DNA from: Balanoglossus misakiensis
Taxonomy: Eukaryota; Hemichordata
Direction of reading: 5' to 3'
Assembly (NCBI GenBank): GCA_040954595.2
Contig: CM082592.2
Span: 3,038,001-3,102,000 of the forward strand
Length of the DNA stretch: 64,000 nt
Notes under the pieces: model-generated
The model's database searches: none
Told to the model about the DNA's origin: nothing
Seen by the model: the letters and a program-made list of their open reading frames with translations, nothing else
Part shown: positions 27,143 through 37,600 of the stretch, piece after piece
Layout: the number at the start of each line of letters is the position of its first letter
Position numbering within the stretch: the first letter of the stretch is position 1
Made by a program: the position numbers and the translations under genes

Positions 27143-27517
27143 TATTTCAGTTTAGGATTCACAGAACAGAATTGCATCTGCATGTATGCGTGGCAAAGAA
27201 CTAATGGAGGTGATGATGCTGAAATACTTGTGTTGATTGGAGTTGTGATTTTCAGAGATGAAAATATGTACTCATGTCAACAGTATACTTGACAAAGTGG
27301 TAATTAATGCTTTAGTCTCCCTTGACATCAAAGACTTCTATGAACCTTTCAATTTCTTCCTCATCAAATGAATAAGTCTGTTAAGAACAGTGTGCCTTTT
27401 CTTTCTATCACATTGCAATAACTTTGCATTCAGTGTTAAATGTTTTCTCAGAAAACATATCATATCTTTCGTTCATGAATTGCCTGTTCCTGTTATAACA
27501 TAACGGACGGAACACGT
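27143..27517. repeat. Palindrome spacer with a copy of a locus-flanking repeat
   Basis: This unpaired centre separates the two arms. Positions 27149-27452 match 39156-39463 in the same orientation, with shared blocks such as aggtgatgatgctgaaatac and cctttcaatttcttcctcat. The repeat therefore sits both at the symmetry centre and just outside the right arm. Confidence 0.8.
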
Positions 27518-27760
27518 TCCGAGTGTGACCTTCAGGATACCGGATACTCTGAATACAGAAATCCTGTGAGAATTTCTCTTGGGCCACAACATTTTAATCC
27601 TCACAGAAGCAGATTGTTTGGTTCAATAACGTGTTCCTATGATTCCTTTTATATTGGCGAGTTTCATGATTATCCTCGTCTACTCCTTAAGTGCAAATAT
27701 TATGCTAAATTATTAGAGCAATTACATGAATTAAATCAGACCATTCAAACACATCTCTAA
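27518..27760 (+). other. Unrecognised open frame in palindrome core, right copy
   Basis: This is the mirror of 26896-27141, open for about 80 codons to a TAA at 27758. It includes RISLGPQHFNPHRSRLFGS and ITCSYDSFYIGEFHDYPRLL. It points toward the right-arm receptor but shows no evident splice link to it. Confidence 0.35.
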
Positions 27761-28652
27761 TGACAATTATTTCCTACTATGACTCCAAATACTGCAATTC
27801 AGACCTTGGCATATATGTAAGCAGATACATAGTGACCTGATTTATGAAAATTACACGGTAGTTGCTCTGTTAATATCATGAACATGAAACTTTCACATTT
27901 ATTGTACTCATTTGTACTGTAGTAATGTCATTAGTGTTGTTTAAACCATGATATTGAGAATGATCTGAAGTTATTAAAGTAAAGATAGTCTCATTAAAAT
28001 TCTAAGCCTTTATCACTCTCTTGTAGATGCGTTTAGTGCGTGAACTTAATGAATGATGAACTTCGGTGGGACACATTATGGGAAAAGTATGAACGCCGAT
28101 TGGCTTAATATGAATAAATGTATACATTGTATGACGTCAGTTCCAAACGATAAACGATAATGCATACATTAAAGCCAAGGTTGAATCCGTTTTTTTTTCA
28201 TCAAGCTCATGCATATTTGAAAAAAAAAATAATCAAAAAGTATTTCCTTATCCCAACTTTTCTAAAACACATTGATTTGGTAAAACATATTTTGGTATGG
28301 CGCGACTATGGTTGGAGTTCGTTTGTCCAACAGATTTTGCATCGGCGAGGTTGAATGAGAAATTATTATTATCGCACTCTGGTTATAGGCTAAAGCAACT
28401 AGACCACTTAACTGTCCTCTATACTCTCCGGAAGTACGTCAAGTTTTTCACTAACAAGACTGTACCTCCGTGCATATCACAAGATATATTACCCACAAAT
28501 GTATAAATAGACTTAGGGTATTTCCAGCGCCATCTTGCAAAGTTCAGTTGCAGACCTGACTTACGCTATCACAGACCTTTTGGGTACTCTTCACAACATA
28601 GAACGTATTTCTTCCGCCTGGTCTCACCAACGTTATTGGACTGTCGGTCGCA

Positions 28653-31600
28653 ATGGCTAGAACCAGAATCACCGATTTGCTGCAACTTGTCCTTTTCTTA
28701 TTTTACACAGGTGAGTTTTACGAGAATATGTACAACGATGTATAAACTGTGAAACAAGTTTGCAGTGCAGCCCGGGGTTGCCTATTTGAATCCTGCGTTC
28801 GCTGTTCGCTAAGTTTGCCGTGGTGCATTGTTATTACACTGATCTGTTCTTTGCTCGTGAATGGTGCGTAGAAGAGCCATATATATTTTGAATTTGGCCA
28901 CCACATCTGACTTTATACAGACAAACATTATTTTTTTTAATTTGCATTGTGAACCCATTTTCATATTCAATATCAGCCTATAAAAACAATTCCTTTCGTG
29001 ATTTCTTCTATGTAGCCTGCCAAACGCCCTTCTACCAAACTAACACGCTACTTGCCTGTATGAAACAAATCTTATCGTATCATCATATCATGTGAGTTGT
29101 ATATTACACAACACATGACATTTTGAATCTGAAATAACCCAGGGTGTGGATGACGCATGCTCTGTAGCGATCGCACTATTAAACGACAGAGGTTAGAGTG
29201 CATTAAGAGTTCACTATAGAGCATTATTAATCGACATCAACATGTCTTTCATGGAATTCGTGTCGGAACCAACACGTACCGCACAAATTAATTCACGTAC
29301 CACGCAAAATCGACAGGTACTGTTACCCTAGGTCAGATTGAAGCAGTAACATTTGGCCACTGTCCAAGCAAACAAACAAACACCACCGGGTTTGAAGAGT
29401 TAATACATTCGGTGTATGACTCACCATAATACCTTTACTATCACCTGCCTATGAATATAAGCGAGGGCGTCTCCAATGTTTCGGTTAGCAAGTTCCCTCA
29501 CTGTCGTAGTGTATGGCATGCCATGTGTAAACTTATTATTTAGCTATATTATTTGTTCAAAAGTTGTTATTTAACATACTTATATGTATGTAACCATAGA
29601 TTTGCAAACCATTTAAGTCCTGATAATATATTTAGAAATAATTTCAAGTCGATTCAATTATATACATAAAATGTATTTTATGCTCTTTTATTTATATATA
29701 ATAAATTATTTATAAACAATATCCGTATCAGTCTATTATATGCATATAATAACTAATTTGCGAATTTATTTATATATAATAAATTATTTACAAATAATTA
29801 AAGTGCAAGTCGTGTATATACATATCATAAATGATTTGCACAATTATTTATATATAATGAATTATTTATAAATAATAAAAATTTAAGTGTATTATATATA
29901 TATCATGAGTGATTTACATAATTATTTATATATAATGAATTATTTATAAATAATACAAATTTAAGTGTATTATATATATATCATGAGTGATTTACATAAT
30001 TATTTATATATAATGAATTATTTATAAATAATTTAAGTGCAAGTCTATTATTTACATACAATGTATTACTCACATAATTATTTATAAATAATGTATTATA
30101 TATTTATCGTTAATACTCAATTAAACGTTGATAAATTCAAGTTTTTTTCTAAAAGCAGAACTAACACTCGAGAACAGTCCAAGTGGGGGGCGCATGCACT
30201 GTACCAATCAAACTGACGACGCAGGTATGCCGTGCGCGTTCAAAGTTCGTGTTCGTGAGGTAAGTGTGACACTGTATGTCACAAAACAAGTGGTGTTGTT
30301 GTTTCAGGTTCACTGATATGAAGCATTTTTTCTGTAGGTGCTGAAAATAACCAATATCCTTCCGCTAAATAGCTCCCGTCTGGTGCATGACTCACTGTAT
30401 TTGCCCTCTATCACATGACAAGTATTTCTGTCAAAGCGGACAATAATTAAGCTTAATCGTGTCTGGACAGCTTTTTGATATCAAAACAGCATATTTTATC
30501 GTCCACATATAATAGTAAATAGCGGTTAATGGCCTTACTTTGGAATAAGAAGAAAACAAATGACAGAAGTGAGCAAATGTTTCTTTTGTAGGAGAGGAAT
30601 TAGACGATTTTGTTTTCAATATGGAAACCAATGGTAAATCAAAAAGCAACTGATACTTTTGAAATAACTTGAATCAGCAAGTCTTGGAATTATACGTGGC
30701 AGTCTTTGCCGAAGGGCAGTGATGCCTTTACTTTGCCTAAACAATGATATACGACGTTAAAACAAACCCAAATTTCATGTCTACTGTCTATCACATTTCC
30801 ATGCAAAGGACCTTCCCCGAACGCACCCGAGCCTTTAAGTATACGTCGAGCAAAGCGCGATAAGTATTTTTTTGTCATGGATGTATGTTACAGAATACTG
30901 CTATAGGGACAGTCATCTTCTCATTGCCATGGAAACATAGAAATGGGACACACTTCTCAAATGGAACAGATTCATCAAATGTTTATCAGGTAACACAATT
31001 TAATCTTGTTCTTATTTTGCGCGATGAGTAAACAGTTTTCTAAACAACAAAACAAGCTACGTCATCTTTTCGACTATTGTTTTCTTGTACATACCAAAAC
31101 ATAATGTCCAGGAAGTTTCACGTCGGCCATGGACTCATGCCTACTAGGAATTCATGGTTTTTCGGATATGTTGGTAGAATTTCCAAGCGTGAACACAAAA
31201 GAGGTTATCTGGAAACACCCACTGATTTTTTCGGGGGTATATTTTTGTTGTACAAGATCTAAGGGCATCAGAGCGCCGTTATTGCTAAGTTGTTGGCTAA
31301 AGTAACTCTTACATAAAATGTCGTGTCTCTATTAAAATGGTGATTTTTTTTTATTCATACAGGACACAAACGCCAATAATTTTACGTCCACTGCGACTGT
31401 TCCTTCCCTTTTGGAGGCAATGAGGATAACGAATGACAACGAGGTTGGCTGTATAATTGATCATTCGCATATTTATGGAAAGGTTTCAGAAATATGATTA
31501 TACACAGTGAAAATGTTAACGCTACGTTGAAACCACCAGTAGAAAATCGGAAGAGACATGCAAATTAATATCAATTTGAACGTGTTGGAATTTTCACATG

Positions 31601-34600
31601 GAAGACAAGGAAGACTTTATGGATTTCGCTTATCTCACCAAATTGTTGAAAGTTTACTACTGAGACGTTTTTATTAATTTCTTACATTAACAGAATGGTC
31701 GATTCAATGTAGACCCCGAAACAGGTGATATTTCAGTACAGGGTTACCTTGACTACGATGTTGACCACGAATACACGATATCAATTCTGACTAAACTTCA
31801 AAACATGTCGGTAAGATAAGTGATATTGTTATTCCCCAATTCTCATTTTCTGTAGGTTTCAGAGACATTTGTGTTGTCAGATGGGGTTAAACACTGTTAT
31901 ACCAATATTATATAAATTTGGCAATCACGACATTTTCAAAACTAAATTTAAATGTTTGAATTTCAGTGGCCTACCTATATTCTGTTTAGAGAAAATCTAG
32001 CATTTGGCGCCCATACTGCTTTCAACTCAGCTAGAGCACACAGACGCGTGGAATGATTTTAATCCATTCAGTTAATCAGCAAAGACATGCTTGCGATTTA
32101 TTATGAAAGTTAATCTGGACGAATACCCGTTAACTTCCTTTGCATTATACCAAAAAACAATTGGATTCTCCTTTGATTGTCAGGGAATGTGCCTGTTAAA
32201 CTGTAGTATCAATATAATGGTTGATGACGTTGAAGAATGGCCGCCATATTACAACGAAACATGTGCAATGCCAACTCGTGTGCATAAGAGTTTTCTGGTA
32301 CGTAGCATGGTTAAGGTGTTTACAGACTTGATAATCCGTTCTCATGATATGCGCACTCACAATATGAGAACGCTAAGCTTAAGAAGTTGACATTAAGTAA
32401 TATTGTCTTTTAAACTGTAGTAAGTTCATTAAAGGAGTACAATGTTATTTTACACTAGAATTTACCAATTTCCGTTTTCATTGGGAACTCTACGCTATCA
32501 CTGGGGCATACTTTTCCAAGCGTTTCCCCTAGTGACGTCGAGGGTGATATAAATAATGATAAATGTAAGTACAATATGCATAACTATCTGCGATGATGTT
32601 TATCTGAAAAATAACAGTATAAACTGTATACTGGAGATTTCTCGTTCCCGTTCTGAAAAGTGCTGCATGTCATATAAATGGATAAAACGTTTATTGCAAC
32701 TTCATACAGGTATGGCGAAATGGTACACGCGAGTGAGAGGGAAAACCGAATTTCATGACCTGTCAAAAACAGACGTTAAGATAGTGGGTACAAACTCTGA
32801 TGGCCGAAAAGTCAGTTTTCGTATTTATCATAATAAGGTATTTGGTGAGACATATTTATTTAATTCAAAATATAGATGTTGAAAACATCAAATTTCTCTT
32901 TTATAGTTACAGCCATTCTCGGGTTCTTTTGAAGCATTTTTTTTGCTAGCTGTGCGCTGTTAATGGCTTTGGATTAAGGTACAATTTCGGAAAAGATGTT
33001 AGGTTGGAAGATCGGAGAAACATTGCAGATTTTCACTTAATATGTCCAAAGTGTACAATGGGGCATCACTTTATAGATATGAATCGTGTGCCACGTACGC
33101 TGATAGTTTATGCATATAATACTCTTTCGTGTAACATACATCATCCAAAGACTGTGTTGTCATTCGTCAATTTGATAGTCACGTGTGCGTCCCGCCGGAC
33201 ACCAGTTCTGAAAAATGATGCCCGCTCACTTTGTGTATGCACAAGAGTTTTCTGGTACGTACCATGGTTAAGGTGTTTACAGACTTGATAATCCTACCTC
33301 ATGATATGCGCACTCACAACATGTTAATGCTTAGTTTAAGAAGTTGAAATTAAGTCATATTGTCTTTTAAACTGTAGTAAGTTCATTAAAGGAGTACAAT
33401 CTTATTTTACACTAGAATTTATCATTTTCCGTTTTCATTGAGAACTATGCGCTACCACTTGAGCAATCTTTTCCAAGCATTTCCCCTAGTGACGTCGAGG
33501 GTGATATAAATAATGGAAAATGTAAGTACAATATTCATAACTATTTGCGATGATGTTTATCTGAAAAATAACAGTGTCAACTGTTTACTGGAGATTTCCC
33601 GTTCCCGTTCTGAAAATTTCTGCATGTCATATAAATGGATAAAACGTTTATTGCAACTTCATACAGGTATGGCGAAATGGTACACGCGAGTGAGAGGGAA
33701 AACCGAATTTCATGACCTGTCAAGAACAGACGTTAAGATAGTGGGTACAAACTCTGATGACCGAAAAGTCAGTTTTCGTCTTTATCATAATAAGGTATTT
33801 GGTGAGACATACTTATTTAATTTAAAATATAGATGTTTAAAACATCACATTTCCCTTTTATAGTTACAGCCATTCTTGGATTCTTTTGAAGCATTTTTTG
33901 TTAGCTGTGCGCTGTTGATGGCTTTGGATTAAGGTACAATTTCGGTAAAAGATGTTAAGTTGGAAGATCGGAGAAACATTGCAGATTTTCACTTAATATG
34001 TCCAAAGTGTACAATGGGGCATCACTTTATAGATATGAATCGGGTGCCACGTACGCTGATAGTTTATGCATATAATACTCTTTCTTGTAACATACATCAT
34101 CCGGAGACTGGGCTGTCATTCGTCAATTGATAGTCACGTGTGCGTCCCGCCGGACGTGGACACCAGTTCTGAAAAATGGTGCCCGCTCAATGTGTATACG
34201 TCTTCCACCCCCCCCCCCCCCCCAAAAAAAAGGACTGTTTCACGCGGCCTTCGGGCTTGGGAAGCAGTCTGTTTTGGGGGTGACTCACAACCCGTCGGGT
34301 TACAGACTATGCTGTTATGGCCAATTATTATGTGTATAAAAGCAGATATCAGCATGCAAACCTACACAATGGTCACAGTGGTTTGTTTTATACTTGCAAT
34401 GCAAAGCTTCATACAAACGCCAAGCCCCATTTTCAGACGGCATACTCTTTTTTCGCAGGAAAATTTCCCGCCAGATGCTAAAATTAATGAGGAATGGTTC
34501 CATGAGACGAATAACCAGGGAGAAACTGTATATTCGCTTTTAATGGTGGTTTCGGAAAACATCGATACAAAAGTAACGTTGTCGCGAAGTAACTACTCGG

Positions 34601-37600
34601 TATATTTTGACAACGAGAAGATCTATTCGCAATCTCTTTGGTTGGATTATATAGGTATGAAAAAAGAGACGAATTACTTGTTTATACTGTCAATTCAAGA
34701 TTCGAGTGATTAAACATAAGTTGAATGACCATGAAACGAAAATTCGGCATCTTACGTTTGCTTCTAATCGTTTTCATTTGAAGGCTGTCCAAAGGGACAA
34801 TATGGTTTCAAATGCGACAAAATGTGCATTTGTAAGAATGATGCAGAGTGTCACGTGTTCAATGGGGCCTGCAAATGCAAACCGGGATGGCACGGAGCTG
34901 CCTGTGATATCCGTAAGTCCTGAATTTCTTTTTCAGGTGCAAGTAAAACAAAGTCATGGACGTATACGACTTCCACAAATGTATACCATACCCTGCTAAC
35001 GAAACCCTTCTTTTTTAAAACATAGGCGATCAGGTGGCACCTGGAGCGATAAAAATAAAACAATTCAATGCGCTACCAATAGTAATATGTACCACGTGAA
35101 AATGAAAATGAAGAACAAAATAAAGCAGACTGATATTCAGGTTTCGATAAAAGATTCCGTTATCAACGCCAAATGATTTAATTCCATGGTTCTCCATTAT
35201 TTTATTTGCCCAGGAAAATCATGTACAGTGTCCTCTTATATGTTACAGCCAGACCTGTTGTGAGCATTTCTCCAACCCACAAAGAAGTTGAGTATGATAC
35301 GTTCACCATGTTAACGTGTACTATACAAAACATACAATTATCACAAGAGAATGAAGACTGGAAGAATGCCATGTCGTGGACTCTCAACCACGAAAATGTG
35401 GACAACGCCCTGGAGAGGAAGACTGGCGAACACTTCTATGCGGATCAAACTATCTTCGGGTACGTCTTTTCATGGCTTTTAACGTGCATAAATTATAAGG
35501 TTTTGTTAAAGGGGAAATCCGCTGTAGCTGATTTCTACATAATTTGGTAGCTTTGATGTCTCTCTTTCAGAAAAAAAACATATTCGCCATGTATAGGTCG
35601 CGCGATTTTTTACAAAATCTAGGGAAAGTTGGCAGAATTTCCAATATGGCGTTTACTGTAATTTGAATCATGGGAAAAAAAAGCGCCAGGACCAACTTCC
35701 GCCCACCCTGGTGTGGGTGATACCATTTTCCGATTGGTGTCACTGTGTCACAAGCTAAGCGTATTTGCATATTTTTCATGGGTTATAGCTCATGAAAACT
35801 GTCAATAGATGACAAATTTTCGACTTTGCTGATGATTGTTTATCAACTGATGCAAAGAACAAACAATAGCTATGAAAATACGCCTAGTCTGTCGCCCAGT
35901 GACACCAATCGGAGTGGTAAGAATTACCCGATATGCAACTTTCACAACAATTTGAACAAACTTTACGTACAAGTCACCCCTAGTAATCTGCAATCAGTAA
36001 TCGGACATGCAATTTCAGAGAAGAAGACATTTTAGCCATTGCGGGCAACATGTGACATGCGACCAATGTCGGTGGACAATCATCCTTTCGGTTAAGCAAT
36101 GTACTAATCTTAACACTTTTCAAATTAATTACCCACAGGATATCTACATTGGACATCAACCGTCTGACGGACAAAACAGAAGGCATCTATGAGTGTCAAG
36201 TAACAGACAAATATAGCAGGAAATACACAGCCACAGCTAAACTTACCTTAAGTATGTGCTTCTACGGGGATGGAGAAATACGAAGTACACACACACACAC
36301 ACACACATTGGCAGTTTAGTCTCCAGATGAGTGAGTCCAGTGACTCACGAAACCACGCTGTCGAGATTTCACCGCCTATCGTTTCTCCAGCTACCCATAC
36401 TTTACAATACAATCTGTCTGTATGTGTAAATAACACAGCAATAATAAGTGTTCAACACCTAAATAACTTCCTTCACCGGATTCTTGACAATTCTTCGCAG
36501 AATGCTCCCCAAACAAGTATGGAACCTCCTGCAATATGTCATGTGACTGCCAACCAGGTTGCACTGTCTCGTGCGATCGATATCATGGTTGTCAATGTAA
36601 GGATGGATGGACAGGGGCACATTGTCAAATTGGTAAAGATGATTAAATTACTCGTGTCTTTCGTTTCTTTCTTGACACTGTGCTGGCATTATAATGGAAA
36701 TGTACACAGTAAATATAGAATAATTAAAATGATATGTTGAATGCTTTTAAAGGTTGGGTCTTCCCATCTGCTGCTAAAGGTTTGGTCCCATACGATGCAA
36801 TTACTCGCAAGTCAAAGTAGCTGCAAAGTGTATCTACTATAGTGTACAACATGGCAAACACTGTGTCAGTATTTTCTATCACATTTCCATGTTACTTTGA
36901 TATAATACGTATTGTGTTTATAAACAGAAATGTCGCACATGCGCAGTTACGACGACTCTTCCTTTGATATAACAGTGTTTCTGAATATGTTGAACGAAGT
37001 TCAATGGATGAAATAATCGAGCAATTGTCTCATTTTATCACACCGCCTAAAAACTTTCAGTCAACCGAGTGGAACATTCTCGAGATCAATTTGTCATTTT
37101 CTGTAACCATATTTCCAGTTTGTCTAAGTCGGTTGTTACGATTGATCATGTGGGCTAGTTATAAGTAACCGACTGCAACACTTCGATATCTATTCGTATA
37201 ACACTTCTCTTTATGTGGACCATTTTGCATCACAGATAAGATAAACAAGTCTTAAAACCAGTAAACAAGAAATCAAATTCGTTTGCTTCTTTAGACACAG
37301 TACCGCCGACCATAGAGGGGTGTCCACAAGATATCACTCAGTATACAGACTATGAAAGACATGCGAATGTCACGTGGTCAATACCTACAATGAACGACAA
37401 CTCCGATATGGCCACCATGTACAGTAACTTCGATCCACGTGATGTCTTTCCTGTGGGGACAACGATGGTTCGATACGCAGTCACGGATTCTGCCAATAAT
37501 ACAGCGCATTGTCAGTTTAAGGTCACTGTTAGAAGTAAGTTAGGTAAGTCAGACTTGCAACAATTATTTATTATTTGTTTGCGCATCGCAAACTGCTGTC

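Larger units (their letters stand above)
25799..28652. promoter_or_regulatory. Mirrored head-to-head promoter region of the receptor pair
   Basis: The two receptor start codons (25798 minus, 28653 plus) face away from each other across 2.85 kb that is itself palindromic. The sequence directly upstream of each ATG is nearly identical, including the gttggtgagac/gtctcaccaac block, so both genes should carry the same proximal control elements. A (tta)n run at 26282-26320 breaks the symmetry. I see no confident TATA box. Confidence 0.6.

Noticed and set aside
29520-30110. AT-rich array as a CRISPR-like or origin structure
   Set aside because: It is a tandem minisatellite without unique spacers, in a eukaryotic intron. 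No CRISPR, bacterial operon or tRNA was found in the window.
34210-34228. Long C tract followed by A run as a functional G-quadruplex
   Set aside because: It is a low-complexity expansion inside an eroded foldback element. The left-arm copy has only a short tract at the same place.
34066-34713. Long plus-strand frame of 215 codons starting MHIILFLVTYI
   Set aside because: It runs through decayed tandem unit 2, a homopolymer C tract and a foldback element before entering the real exon at 34459. Only its last part is coding.
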